DNA of 64,000 nt from Fomitopsis serialis (GCF_022376445.1 NW_025954994.1:186001-250000); one strand, 5' to 3'; positions 39,611 to 58,736 are shown, counted from the first letter of the stretch. Made by a program: numbers and translations. The notes: generated by a model not told the origin, from the sequence alone.

Positions 39611-41292
39611 ATGTCGACAGCCTCGGATGAAGCGTTGGAGCAGGAGCTGGCCTCCATCTTGCAGAGCAAGTGCGTACCACGCGTTATTCGCGATCGAAAG
39701 TACTGATGGCAGCTGCGATGACGGTAGTTTCATTGGGATTTGCTGCGAGATGGCTGTCTGCGGTACGTTCGGTCCATTATAATGTGGCGCGTGAAACGTC
39801 ACGCTGACCATACCAACATAGTTATCCTGGTGTACGACTATATGCTCACGTTCGGCAGGGAGGTAGAGCTCTTCTGGCACAGGCCAACCAGGGCACTCGG
39901 CGGGACAGTGATATTCATGCTCAACCGTGTCGTGGCCGTCGGTCTGGCGATACTTGGTAACATCGACACCGATCTGTCCCGCTATACCTACGCAAGGTGA
40001 GGAAGCCACTGGTCACGCGACTCCGAGTCGTACTTAACATAAATTCCTTGCTTTCAGTTGTAAGTACACGATTCTGGTTGAAGTCACTATCACGCTGCTG
40101 GCGTATGCCGTCTGGGGTGGTGCGTTAATTGGTCCGATGCGTGTTTGTGATGCTAAAACATAGCTATCCAGCTGTGTCTGCCATTAGAGTGCATGCCCTC
40201 ACAAAACGCAACTGGTTGCTCTCTATGCCCACGCTTGCTTTGGCGCTGGTTCCGATGGTTGCGGACATGGTAAGTAGTCTGGGCATGCGTGCCTTGGGCC
40301 TACTAGGCCACCGAAACTCTCGCTGACTGCAGACCAGTGGCTCACATCGACCATAACGTTCTCCGTAACGCCTGTCGGCCCTCTGACTATATGCGCGGAG
40401 AGCTCGCCAATCTCCGTGAGGCTCAACACAATGTGTGTATCATCCGTCACTTCTGCGTCGCAGCGCTACAGGTCACGATCCGCTCCTTCTAGATGTAAGA
40501 AAGTCGGTCGAACATGGAAACGCGTCAATCTGACGAAGAGCATGACAAACAGTGCTTATCCTAAGCCGTAGCAGTAGTTTGGCTTCGGACCTGATCGTCT
40601 TGCTGTAACGCTGTACTATGTTTGTCCACGCCCATGGCTCAGGGGCGCGCTCCCCAGCCGGTCGCTCTCGCGAGTGCTTCTCAGGAATGGTACGCCCAGC
40701 CTCCCCGTCGCATCGCTGCTGGTGACTACCTCTTACCCTTGTTGACCAGGAATCCTTTATTTCTGGTGCGTTCGTCGACCTTTCTTTGATCGTGTGAGCT
40801 CGACAGACCGGGCATCTCAGCGTACTGGCATTTATCAACGCTCTGGAAATCATTCTATACCTAACCTCGGTATGCCATCTCCCCCCTTGGGCGATACGGC
40901 GTCTGAAGGGCACGACACCTACAGACGACAGACTACGTCAACCTATTCATTGCGCCGTGCGTCTGCGATTTCAACGTTCCTCACAACGAGTCGTTGGCTC
41001 ACGGAGAGGCATGCCTTTGTTACACAGGATATCGACGATAGTAATTTCACGCTTCTTACTCGACATCCGAGAGGCAGCATATACATCCGACACTACTTTC
41101 GAAACGACGACCTCCGACCTCTCCATAAGCACGCCATCCGGAAGCGCATACAAGTCACGGATGTGGCAGTCGCTTGATTTTGCGACCCAAACGTATGGTG
41201 CGTTCGGCTCCGCGCATGACCGCCTCAGGTTGGTAATGTTGACAACGGGGCCTAGCGGAACGATCCCAGGGTGCCATGACGAGTACCACTGA
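39611..41292 (+). CDS. DUF6533 membrane protein, gene E
   Basis: Predicted multi-pass membrane protein, function unknown. It starts at 39611 (MSTASDEALEQELASILQS). The core VILVYDYMLTFGREVELFW with GGTVIFMLNRVVAVGL follows, then CKYTILVEVTITLLAYAVW and SAIRVHALTKRNWLLS. An extracellular-type exon with DQWLTSTITFSV is next, then SSSLASDLIVLL, LLRNG-ILYFCVLAFINALEI, DYVNLFIAP and ISTIVISRFLLDIREAAYTS. A polar tail ends GCHDEYH at 41292. Introns in the 3' half join perfectly in phase. One break lies at about 40605, where DLIVLL(V)TLYY needs CTGGTAACG but CTGTAACG is present. Exon layout and motifs ally it with genes H and I rather than A, C and D. Confidence 0.75.
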
Positions 41293-41630
41293 CGTTGGCA
41301 GCCACGATCGGCACCTTTATGCAGACGTACAAGAGTTCGAGATGGGCAACCTCGCGACGGACCCGCGATCCAGGGGGGGTGTATACGCTCCGTAGGTGAG
41401 TGCTGTTTGACTGTACGTCGAGTGACCATCACTCATCTGCATCTCTTCTATATCTAGCCCTATTGCATGTCGTAACGCTTCGTAATGGTCATAATAGTGA
41501 TACTGTACAACGAGAGGAGTACATGTCGACGAGTCGGGCAGGAGAAAAAGAACCAATAATGAAAACATAGATAAACATATCGCTACCTGAGCACGAAGGT
41601 CGAACCGCGAGACGAGTCAGCACACCCCAC
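41293..41630. other. Convergent 3' ends of gene E and the Ase1-type gene
   Basis: No feature was recognised besides the 3' flanks of two converging genes. Confidence 0.5.
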
Positions 41631-44231
41631 CTAATAATCCTCCTCCTCCTTCACCACCGCGCCAGCGAACCCGGCCCATCTCCCGCCGCCTACCGCCCAG
41701 TCGTTCTCCATGCTCGGTCTCGGCCTGAAACTCTCCCGGCGTGCTCTCGAGGCTTTCTTCGCAAGGACGTTCGAGCTCAGAGCCGGGGCACCATAACTCC
41801 GGTAAGCAGTCGAACTAGTCGACGACGTTGAGCGCGTCTGGTTGTGCGACGACTGATAGGGATGATATGAACTCTGAGCTTGCGCCGAAGGCACCCGTCC
41901 GTGGCCGAGTGCATGGTGCACCGTACCAGGCTTCGGGACCGGCATCGCAAGGGGTACGGGACGAGGAAGAGACGACGTCGGGATGGCAGTAGACGGTGTC
42001 CTGCCGGGGATCTTCGACGGCGACCCCGGCCTCTGCGCACCTGGGCCCTTGCTACTCCCTAGATACGCCGGTGCTCCGTGAGCGGGCACGTTAGTATGAG
42101 CAGCAGTTGACTCGCCGAGACGGGGGCGCTTGCTTGGCTGCGAGGACGCGGCCATGCTCGACCCGGGACGCACTGCGGGCGTCACCACCCCTGAGCTCTT
42201 GGTGCCGTGAGAGGTGCCACCGTGCGTCGTCGCAGGCATGTAGTGATGTGGGGGTTCGAAGGTGTCTTGGAACGAGGGGGTACTGAGCCGGCTCGGGCAC
42301 CGGGTGTCTTGCTCCGCTTGTTGTTCTCCTTGTCATTCGCACCGACGGTCTCCATGAGCAGTTGTACCATGCTTTCTCCGTGGACAAGGAACGCGCGTCC
42401 AGTCTCCGCCTCCCATGCAGGTATTGACGCCAGGAGGTCTTGCTCGAGCTAGACACATACGTCAGAGAGGGCGAGTACCAATGATACTGAGAAGACATAC
42501 TCTTGGCTTCTCTTTATTGACGCGCTTCCGCATCTTCTCTTCACGAAGCAGGCGACCCGGATCGCGCGGTCCTCTTCCAAGGAGCCGGCTCTGGTCGCTG
42601 GCAGCCGCAGCCAGTTCCTTCTCGTCTTCACAGATATCGAAGTATTTCCGAATGCTAGCCAGGAGAGGGCCTTTAAGCCGCCGCTCCTCCTTCAGCCGCC
42701 GAATCTCTTCTTCGTGGATCGCAAGTAGCTCTTCCGTGTGCTCGTCTACATGAGTTCATGCTCGTCAGCACGCAGGTCTAGCACGGGTATCAGGAGTCCT
42801 CACCATCTGCGAAGGGCGCAAAGTCCGCCCGTTCCTCTTCGCTCACCATGAGCTCGTCCCACAACTTGATGATCTCCGCCCGGGCGTTCTCCACGAAAGT
42901 GCCCATTCGCTCGCGCTTGAGCTCGAGCATCCGCTCCAGCTCTTCTTCGTACGATTGACAGTGGCATCCGTGCTTCCCCGCTGCGCCTCCACGAACCCAT
43001 CAATATCTGCGTCCGGCACGCCAAGCCTGCGCCACAGCGCCTCGAGTTGGTCGTACATCGCCTGAATGTGTTTCTCTCCGCCGTTTGAGCTCCTCGAGCT
43101 CTGCACGCACTGACTCCGCCCAGCCATTAGGCCCGGTGTCGGGTCGACGCCCTCCAGTCCGACATGGGCCGTGTGGAATCCTGCAAGGCTTCTTCCGAGG
43201 CCTCTTCCACGCGGGCGACGAAGCGGGCGAAGATGCGTTGGTACTCCGACTCGGGCACTTCTCGAGGCTCATCCGGCACTGAGGCCAACAGAGTGGCGCA
43301 CATTGCTTCGTACGGGTCGCGGGAGTAGGTGTGGACATCTGTATCGACATGGACATCGATGTGGAGAGGAAAGGGTCTGAGGTTGATGCCGTTCGGTTGC
43401 TGCAGGAGGACGTCGAACGTGGGAGGGAGGCACAGTTAATGACGAAGATGATGGGAGGTCGTCGAGAGCAGGTGGCGACATCCCTAGCTCGGTGTACAGC
43501 CAGTCGATCTGGACCATTGTTGCTGATAGTAGTGCTAGTCGCTTCGTCTGGTGAGGAGGCAGGTGAGCCAGATGCAGTCAAGGATGGAATGCTGGAGACG
43601 TACGACTTCGCCTTTGCCACGGACCAACTCCTTCTCGAGTCTCGAGAATCGTTCCGGCGTGACATCTCGGTGGGACGAAGAGTCATATTCGTCCTCTCCC
43701 GAAGCAGGTGTTGGCTCGAAAATATCTTGAGCGTAGAAGTCGGGGCCCAGCGTGCTTGCAAGAGCGCCGAGTCGGCCGGTGAGGGTCAGGAGTTGTTCTA
43801 GCTTCGTATGATACAGCTACAAGGTCAATGATCAGCACCCCCGCTATGAAGAACTCAAGCAAAGGGCCTACCTGTCGTAACTTCTCCTGGTACTCCGAGA
43901 TAATCTCAAACCGCCGCGGCAACACCTGTTCCTTCCTGATCTCTCCAACACTGCCGCCTGTGGCCTTGACATGCCCACCGAGTGCGTTTCCATATCGTAT
44001 GCACTGGTTCTCAACTTCGATGCATCGTTCCATCCACTCATCGACCTGCTTCCGCCGGAGGTCGATCTGGCCGTCGATGCATTCCGTGAGTTGCTGCTGT
44101 AGCGTCGCGAGTTCGCCTGTGAGTGCAGTCGGTGGTAGCCCAAGCTGTGCGTGAAGAGTGGGGAGAAGTTGTGTTTGAGATTGGAGATGTGTGTGCAGGG
44201 TGTTGAGGAGGGATGTTATTGTCGTAGACAT
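41631..44231 (-). CDS. ase1: Ase1/PRC1/MAP65-type microtubule bundling protein, several frame breaks
   Basis: Members cross-link antiparallel microtubules at the spindle midzone. From the start at 44231 (MSTTITSLLNTLHTHLQSQT) the N-terminal helical dimerisation region is seen: QVDEWMERCIEVENQCIRYG, FEIISEYQEKLRQ, LYHTKLEQLLTLTGRLGALA. The spectrin-like microtubule-binding part follows: RFSRLEKELVRGKGEV, MVQIDWLYTELGM, EYQRIFARFVARVEEA, AESVRAELEELKRRRE, HIQAMYDQLEALWRRLGV, ELKRERMGTFVENARAEIIK, EEIRRLKEERRLKGPLLASI and DQSRLLGRGPRDPGRLLREE. A disordered Ser/Pro/Lys-rich tail ends VVKEEEDY. About eight frame breaks were located (near 43425, 43390, 43318, 43168, 43124, 43071, 42950 and 42250), nearly all missing bases in G, C or A runs. 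Because the sequence on both sides of each break is highly conserved, assembly error is more likely than decay. Estimated length is about 780 residues. Confidence 0.85.
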
Positions 44232-44579
44232 GGTCGTGAGGGTATTGGTTCAAGTTCGAAACGCGCTCGACGCGAACCGCGTTCTAGTCACGTGCGTCGC
44301 GTCGAGACTCAGTAAAATTGGAGTAAAATAACCCATTGCTCATAACCATGCAAGAACCAAAGATGATCAAGGTGCGACACCACGTCTGAAAATTAGCTAT
44401 GTGGTACAGTACAGAGGAGACGCTAGGCTGTAGTCGAAGGAGATACAAGGAAACGAAATACACATCTATGATCTAGTGATACAATCCGAATTCAAAAGTA
44501 CAATCTAGGGCAAACGTAGAGTCCAAGGCGTCCGATTAGCGTGTACGAAGCTCGTTCCTCAAGGGTCTCCGGCGGACGA

Positions 44580-45405
44580 CTAGAGGGCCATCGTCATGCC
44601 GACCAGGAGCGGCCAGAGGACGAAGACCAGTCGAAACTTGAGCCGCTCCGTGTCTACGGTGTTTCGTTTCCAGGATCCGCTGCTGCCCGTGCTGCTGTGA
44701 GCCTTTTGCCTATATGTGTTGCTGGTGGACGTAGGCACGGCGTAGGAGCTGCTAAGTGAGCTACTTGATGGTCTAGAGGAGTACGAGGACGAAGCCGAGA
44801 TGTTCATGCTCGTAGGGGCCGCGGAAAAGGTCGAGAAGGAGCTCGTCGCGTTGTTTTCCAGGGCAGAGTAGGTGGTCGACCGAGTCTCGGCTCTGCTAGA
44901 GCGATGGTACGGAGGTGTGTCGTCCATTGCGGACAGAGTAAACCCAGCAGTGTAGACAGTCATCGGTGGGTCCTCGCAGATGAAACGCAAGTGGCTGATA
45001 ATGATCAGCAACTCACAGTGCTGCGATGAACAGTTGCACTCACTAGTCCGACCCGTTGGGTCCCAGCGTCGGCGATATCCAGACCGACTTCGAGCGCCTC
45101 GTTGGTTCGACGTTCTGCGCCAACGTTGCAACGTAGTTCTGTACGCAGGTCAGACGATGGTGTGAATTGAACATTTCGAGAATACTAACGTCATCTCCGG
45201 AAAACAAATCTATGCGAACTGGGCCCATTTGCGAGAGAGAAGGCTGAGTGTCGTCGTTGATCCATGTAATTGTTGACATGCGACCCGCGCTCAAGACCGT
45301 GCTAGCGATGGGACGAGTAGGATACAGTCCGGCGGTAGCGGAAGAGACGAACAGAACTAGCGTGCAGACCGAAAGGCGTAGCATCGTTGACCGAGATGGC
45401 ATCAT
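44580..45405 (-). CDS. Kre9/Knh1-like Ser/Thr-rich GPI-anchored cell-wall protein
   Basis: Probable cell-surface protein of the Kre9/Knh1 N-terminal family (Ser/Thr-rich GPI-anchored proteins linked to beta-glucan assembly). Three exons, 45405-45190, 45138-45044 and 44994-44580, join in phase to 241 residues with no frame break. The N-terminus is a signal peptide (MLRLSVCTLVLFVSSATAG; an alternative start at 45384 gives a tighter one). The beta-sandwich domain has TWINDD, VRIDLFSGDD, ATLAQNV and YHLRFICEDP (to about residue 125). A Ser/Thr-rich stalk of about 100 residues follows, and the C-terminus is hydrophobic (FVLWPLLVGMTMAL), as expected for GPI attachment. It lies head to head with the BEACH gene, 479 bases apart. 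A specific substrate cannot be inferred. Confidence 0.85.
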
Positions 45406-45884
45406 GAAGCGCTTTGAATTATGTCGCCAATAGTATCCAGGAAAGACCAGGCTTCAGGATATTGGACGGAGCGATCAGTTTGGCAGGACTAGAGGTCAAG
45501 TCTGCCGCTGAAGTTCAACTTCAGGGCCTGGAAAGTTACGAGACGAAGAGCGCAAGTACAATATCAAGGAGTTCAGATATTTCAGAGGCCTAGGACCGTC
45601 TCGAGGTAACAGTTGAACGTTAAACGAGAGAAGGACTCTGGGGAGGTGGGCGTGGCTCGTCAAAGTTCATTTTGGCCGCTTTGGCGAGGCCGCCACAGTG
45701 TGACTGTGACTGTGCGTGACAAGTCGCGTCTCTTTTCGTCACGTGGATCATACGCCGCATACGCGGGCGCTTAATGCATTGATCGCATTCGCGACCTTCC
45801 GCCAGCACGACCACCTTTTGCAACGGCGTCGACGCTCCAAATTGCGGCGAGCAGATGTCGCTCACCTACTAGGCACATTTGGGA

Positions 45885-53602
<7,718 letters not shown>

Positions 53603-54065
53603 CGGACTACGTGATATTCGCGGTTTCAGTTTCGTGCTTTGTTACGCTGCTTGCTCTCGCATATTCCATCGCTTGCTCGGGCATCTCTTGCCTGCATGTC
53701 CTCTGACGTTTATTTACGGAATAGCTTTCGTCTATTAGAATACTCTGCATTGCCTTCGGCCGCTGGCCCTTCTCAGTACATATCAACTGTAACAACACAT
53801 GTCCTCGTGCAATATAGTCTTTCTGTCGGAAACATCATGACTGTCGTGGGCGGGTGTGAGCAAGGTGTTTCTGCAAGGTGTTTCTGCAGCAGTGACGATA
53901 TGGGCGATGCGCTATCGCCTGGCGATCTCCGGCGGTGGCACGGTCAGGCAGGGTGCTCGACTCGGTTATAACTTAAGCTTGATCGCACAGTCTATCCTCC
54001 TCGACCTCGACCTCCTCCCTCTCGCCCGCCTGTTCTCGTTTCTATCTTCTCTTGTCCGACTTACA
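53603..54065. promoter_or_regulatory. Region between BEACH gene and profilin, with CT-rich profilin leader
   Basis: The right end (about 53995-54062) is strongly pyrimidine-rich, as expected just upstream of a highly expressed fungal gene. No clear TATA box is seen close to the start. The left part is the BEACH 3' region. Confidence 0.4.
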
Positions 54066-54647
54066 ATGTCCTGGCAAGGTAATTACCTCCCGGCGATGTT
54101 CTCAACATGTCGATGATGCTCAAGATTCTCGCTCCTGCACGTGAATAGCCTATGTCGACACCAACCTCATCGGCACTGGCAAGGTGTCCAAGGCCGCAAT
54201 TATTGGTCTTCAAGGAGGTGTCTGGGCGTCGTCTCCGGGATATACGGTGCGTCGAACGCAATCTCATGTGCTGGTCAGCTCCTAGATCGTGTACTGACTG
54301 CTCTCGCCTCCTCGCGGCGCAGCTCTCTGCGCAAGAACAGAAAGACATCGTGACCGCGTTCAACAACCCCGGGGCTGCGCAAGCAAGTGGTATCCGTCTG
54401 GCAGGGCAGAAGTTCTTCACCCTCCAGGCAAACGAGCGTAGTATATATGGGAAGAAGGCGGTGCGTCCTGACCCCTCCTGAACGCGATCACACCATCTGA
54501 TACGACAGCTTCCAGGCGGATGGCGCCGTACTTGTGAAGACCAAGCAGGCTGTCCTTGTTGCGGAGTACAGTGCGCCGACCCAGGCACCGGAGGCCACGC
54601 CGGTTGTCGAGAATCTCGCAGACTACCTCATCAGTGTTGGTTACTAG
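54066..54647 (+). CDS. pfy1: Profilin
   Basis: Small cytoplasmic actin-monomer-binding protein that also binds poly-proline and phosphoinositides and promotes actin filament growth. Four exons, 54066-54078, 54149-54246, 54323-54460 and 54516-54647, join in phase to 126 residues, exactly the fungal profilin length. The N-terminus MSWQAYVDTNLIGTGKV contains the conserved Trp of the poly-proline site. It is followed by AAIIGLQGGVWASSPGY, the actin-binding half IRLAGQKFFTLQANERSIYG, and the C-terminus VENLADYLISVGY with the conserved Tyr. The first exon of only 13 bases is typical of fungal profilin genes. No frame break was found. Confidence 0.97.
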
Positions 54648-55290
54648 TCGATCTCCTGTGCCTATTCTCTTTCGCAAGCTGTAATCTTTCGCTGTCGTGG
54701 ATGAAGAAGACTATCAATGTGTATTTGCATACTGAAATCTGATCTAAAGGTAGCGATGACTAGGATGGTCTCGAGAAATCAAGAGTATGACGCACCGTCT
54801 TAGCATTCCTGGCTGAGCGATGTTGTGTTACACCACACTGATTGTCGCTGCGGATGTGATTCATCCTTTTCTCTTGATAGACCTGAAGCGGCGACGGGAT
54901 GACAACAATTTCCATGTGGTGAATAACTCTTTAGGACTTGTGATCAGGTGGCTTCCTGGGCAAGTCCTGAATTGGTTGCGTGGCCTTACCATTGAGGGCA
55001 TGTGGTGGTGTAATGCCTTGAACAGGTCAGCCAGTGTATCGTGTTGTCCAGTCATAAACGTGGCCACACTGACCTTTGTGCCACTGTAGATCTAATCAAA
55101 GCGCCCGCGCTTAGGCTTCTGTCCTTTGTTGCCGCCACTCAGTTGGCCAGTTGGCCATTGTGGCTGGTTCATGTTCAAAGCGTGCCCCAGAGAACGTACT
55201 TAACGCAAGCCCTCCCCATATCCAGCTGCCTAAGCTCACGATCCTGCACGCCACTCGCCACCCCTACCGGCCTCAATTGCCCTCCCCGCC
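54648..55290. other. Intergenic stretch after profilin
   Basis: Profilin 3' region and the promoter of the kinase-like gene. A C-rich leader precedes the start at 55291. Nothing else was recognised. Confidence 0.5.
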
Positions 55291-56083
55291 ATGTACTTCC
55301 CCCGGCCGTCGCCACCAAAACGCCGCGCCGCTCACCCCACCGACGGAAGCGTGCTGATCGACTTCGGTGGGGGCGTGCACACCTACACGATGCGCTCCTG
55401 CCTGCATCCCGACTTACCCGAGACGAGGCTCTACATCAGCTCCGTCAAGGACCAGCTGCACCCCGACTACCATCCAATTCACGGACTGAAGAGCGCCCCG
55501 CGCGTCTACCGCGGCTGGTTCTACCGCTCGACGCCCGACGGCCAGGGCCAGGAGGGCGAAGTTGCTGTCAAGTGGGTGAGGGGGATGAAACGCATTGAGA
55601 CGCTCGAGTGGGAGCGCGAGAATTACTGCAGACTGTTTGAGCTGCAGGGCATCGTGATCCCGCGTTTGTGGGATTATATGGAGGCGACGATTGAGGGCAT
55701 CGACGTTGCATGTCTGGTCACTGAGTGGTGTGGGGGTTCCCACCCCGAGGACCCCAAGCTATTTAGGTACGTTTGTAGGATGTGTCTCGTCGCTGTAGCC
55801 TATGAGCTTACTACATGGATGATCACGTAGTGCGCAGAAGTTAGAGCTAGCCGTCGTCCTGCACAAGGAAGGCTGGCTTCACGGAGACCTGATCGACGCC
55901 GAGAGCCACCACTGGGTGGTGGCCGAAGATGACAAGACGGGAAACCCGCTACGCCTGGTTGACCTGACCAAGGCGTCCGAACACCGATGTTTCGTCGACG
56001 GTCCTGAGCGCTGCGTGAAGCGGGATCCCGATGGGTGCCAGGAGCTGGATAACATGGCGGCATTGCGTTTGTTGAACTTGTAG
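55291..56083 (+). CDS. Divergent kinase-like protein, probably catalytically altered
   Basis: Two exons, 55291-55766 and 55831-56083, join in phase to 242 residues. The layout resembles a small protein-kinase-like fold: VAVKWVRGMKRIETLEWERE with a candidate ATP-binding Lys and helix-C Glu (about residues 92-112), a hinge-like LVTEWCGGSHPEDP, and LHKEGWLHGDLIDAE where HGDL takes the place of the HRD catalytic loop. LVDLTKASEH stands where DFG would be. The glycine-rich loop is not recognisable and the usual catalytic Asn is absent, so it may be a pseudokinase or an aminoglycoside-phosphotransferase-like enzyme. This is a known style of fungus-specific orphan protein. No signal peptide. The start is the first ATG of a long open frame. 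Confidence 0.7.
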
Positions 56084-56780
56084 GGGTATTGTCGTATCGT
56101 GGATCGTACGTGTTGCAACATCTGTCATGTGTGCTCTGAACCCTGCATTTGCTGTTATGCATGTTATGTATAGGCTCTCGAAACTGTATCCGCTCGCTGC
56201 CACATTGTATCCGTGGATTTACATTATGCATTTATTGACATTATGGACGTATTGCCCCTCCTTGCATCGGTACCATGTCTGGTAATTACTCTGTTCATTA
56301 CGTGGCTGTAGTAGACCTACGTGATAGATTGGTCCATTTCCACTTCGGAGGTATCCCGCAGATGCAAGGTGAGCGGTGTACGATCTCTTGCACATGGATG
56401 TTCGATTGAACTGCGAGCGCTTCCAGATGATCCGGCAGCGGCAATGTGTCTCAGTCAAGCGTCCGACACTTCTATGTTCACGTTCAAACTTCAGCGTTCG
56501 TGCCACGGGGTATGCATGCAGCTGTGGAACCTGCTAGAGTCGCGATCCATTTCTTTCAGTCATATAAGTTTCGAAGCCAGTGAAAATCTCGGAGGTAAGT
56601 ACACAGTGCCTTGCACTATTCGGAGAATAGCGTTTACTGCTTTGCCACAGAAACCAGCGACGTGGATTTGTACTTTGCAAACGCTAATTTGACAGTGTCA
56701 GTCTGCATGTGTGGATGATCCACACCGCGTCGTCGCTTATTCTGCCTGTCATAATGTGCTCCTCGGCCCCTCACTCTGAA
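56084..56780. other. Intergenic stretch, possibly decayed 5' part of copy G
   Basis: No family landmarks are seen. It lies directly upstream of the recognised exons of DUF6533 relic G and could hold decayed 5' exons. Confidence 0.35.
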
Positions 56781-56782
56781 CA

Positions 56783-57105
56783 TCATACAGATGGCGGCAG
56801 ATCTTGAGCTGGTATGTTCTCTTCACTCACTGAGCTTGCCAACGGACTGACTGCGGCGCATAGGCATACGGCATCAATAATGTCTTCACTGCGTGAGTCA
56901 CCCTTCCCATCCAGCGTAGGGATCGCGCGTATCTTACCGCTCGTCAGAATGGCAAACATCCTCGTTGCACGCTTGCTACTCAATCTCAACAAAATGGCAT
57001 ATCCGCGAGATGTGTAGCTTGGGACCATGTCTCGCCCTGTGGAAAATGACACCGCTGTGCGGGAAGATATAGATTCCAGCGTCATGTTTACTACGTTCCA
57101 CGCAG
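56783..57105 (+). pseudogene. DUF6533 gene relic G, 3' exons only, with stop codon
   Basis: Three exons of the 3' end survive with their splice sites: 56783-56810 (IIQMAADLEL), 56864-56892 (AYGINNVFTA, compare AYGVLNVF in gene D) and 56948-57105 (MANILVARLLLNLNKMAY then DSSVMFTTFHAG). The last exon has an in-frame TAG at 57015-57017 where gene C reads on (NIALGTKSF). Unlike the other breaks in this window, this is a substitution-type stop, so decay looks real. No DUF6533 core lies upstream. Confidence 0.7.
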
Positions 57106-57504
57106 GTCAGACATTCACGACGACGATGGATTTGAGCTAACATACGGAGTCAGGCAGTGACTACGTAGATGCGACATGATGTGAGTTCAACGTTCAACCA
57201 TAAGATGGCGTGGAATGCACATCTACTGGCCGATGTCATTACCGCGCCCACAATATGCACTGTTCGAAGACCGTCTTCATTAGTATGTGTTCCTCGCTAC
57301 AAACACGCATCGCATCGTACAACAGCACCCGGAGCACAACGACATGCATACAATCGTTGGAGACAAGGTAAGTACTACAAGCTCTAGACCTATATCATCC
57401 TCTACACTACCGGTACTGATACTACACACTCCCACTGGGCCAGTCACCGAGCCACCCAAGTTCATCCAACCCTCAATATCTCATCTCAGAACATTTACGT
57501 GCAA
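57106..57504. other. Short intergenic stretch
   Basis: No feature was recognised. It separates relic G from the 3' end of the PB1 gene. Confidence 0.45.
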
Positions 57505-58698
57505 TCATATTTCGTCAGACGACTCGCCCGACTGCCTAGCGTTCCATAAACCATGATCACGACTGCTCCCAGCTTGAGGCCCCGGCGGCGGGCCTCGAAG
57601 AGAGCGACTCTCCTCGACGCTGGACCGATGCCCATCGAAACCGAGCTCATACAGAGTATCGGAGTCGAACATATGGTAGGTGCCCCAGCCTGCCGGTGAA
57701 TTGACGTATGCGTCGAACGAGGTCGGAGGTGGACCGTAGCGAGGGTAGCGCTGTCCGGTCCCGTGTCCGCGGCGACGTTCGTTATGCTCGTCAGTAGCGC
57801 CGCCGGGGGAGCGCAGGCGGGCTTCTCCTTGCGGAGGAGGCGGCGGTGCTCCGGGAGAACGAGACACGTCCTCCACGCGCGGAGGCGAGATGTGGACGAA
57901 CTCGAAGTCGTGGCTCAGGGTTGGGTCCGGCGGGGGAGGGAACGCACCGGAAGCCTGCGGGTCCATCGGATGGAATACAGAAGGAGGGGGCGGGCCGTAG
58001 CGGCGGCGACCATGGGCTCGAGCAGAACCCTCGCGCGCACTCGACGCGGGACCTTCCTCGCCAGGCGGAGGCGGCGGGAATCCATGACGAGGGTGCGCGC
58101 CTGCCAGACCGTGATGGTGACCGCCGCGTCCGCGTCCGAACGGAGGCTCAAGTCCTCCAGCGAAGCCCCAAGGCCCGTGGCCCGGAAGGATGGGAGAATC
58201 ATCATAAAACACCTGAGGAGGAGGCGGCGGGAACGAGGCGGAGGAGCTTAGAGGGACTCCGCCAGTCTGCCAGAAGGGTGCGCTCCTGCGCACGGCGTTG
58301 CGGATGCGTTCAATCAGCTCGGGGTTGGAGCCCATCCCGGGCAGCGAGGCGATGTCGTGGACAATGGTATCGGCAAACTGGTGTGCAGGAGTGGTGTGCT
58401 CCCCGGTCCCAGAACCAGAGCCATCGCGGACAGCGCGTATGTCGCGCACGACAAGGCGCATGGTGCCAGAGCCCGACTGGGTGTTGTAGAAGTCCTGAAG
58501 CTCAATCTGTGTGTTCATCGTCACATCGTCACTCTCACTATCAGTGTAGGAGACAGCCGCATGTTCCTTGGGAATGTCGTACAGAGACTCAATGCGAGCA
58601 GCGAGCTCATCCCAGGAAGGGTGCGTCTCGAAGGTGACCTTGCGAGTGAGACCGTTGGGAGGTCGAGTGAGCTTGATACTGATGTGGGTGGTAGACAT
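57505..58698 (-). CDS. PB1-domain protein with Pro/Gly/His-rich tail, intronless
   Basis: A single open frame of 397 residues without introns. The first 85 residues form a PB1 domain: ISIKLTRPPNGLTRKVTFE with a basic cluster, WDELAARIESLYDIP, then the acidic OPCA-type motif SYTDSESDDVTMNTQIELQD. PB1 domains pair head to tail with other PB1 proteins in signalling, polarity and selective autophagy. Residues about 90-110 (MRLVVRDIRAV) finish the fold, followed by a short helical part (LIERIRNAVRRSAPFW). The rest is Pro/Gly/His/Arg-rich low complexity, probably disordered. No ZZ, SH3 or kinase domain is visible, so equating it with p62/NBR1, Bem1 or Cdc24 is not supported. The start at 58698 was chosen over the upstream in-frame ATG because the PB1 fold begins directly after it. 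Confidence 0.85.
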   Translation of the reverse strand: MSTTHISIKLTRPPNGLTRKVTFETHPSWDELAARIESLYDIPKEHAAVSYTDSESDDVTMNTQIELQDFYNTQSGSGTMRLVVRDIRAVRDGSGSGTGEHTTPAHQFADTIVHDIASLPGMGSNPELIERIRNAVRRSAPFWQTGGVPLSSSASFPPPPPQVFYDDSPILPGHGPWGFAGGLEPPFGRGRGGHHHGLAGAHPRHGFPPPPPGEEGPASSAREGSARAHGRRRYGPPPPSVFHPMDPQASGAFPPPPDPTLSHDFEFVHISPPRVEDVSRSPGAPPPPPQGEARLRSPGGATDEHNERRRGHGTGQRYPRYGPPPTSFDAYVNSPAGWGTYHMFDSDTLYELGFDGHRSSVEESRSLRGPPPGPQAGSSRDHGLWNARQSGESSDEI

Positions 58699-58736
58699 GG
58701 TGGTTGGTTGTTGAAGGCAGCGCTCGCCCACGAGCG

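Noticed and set aside
14935..41292. Calling all DUF6533 genes with frame breaks pseudogenes
   Set aside because: Nearly every break is a base missing from a homopolymer run, and the same pattern occurs in conserved Ase1 and BEACH, so assembly error is the simpler explanation. Only truncated copies B and F and stop-bearing G were called pseudogenes.
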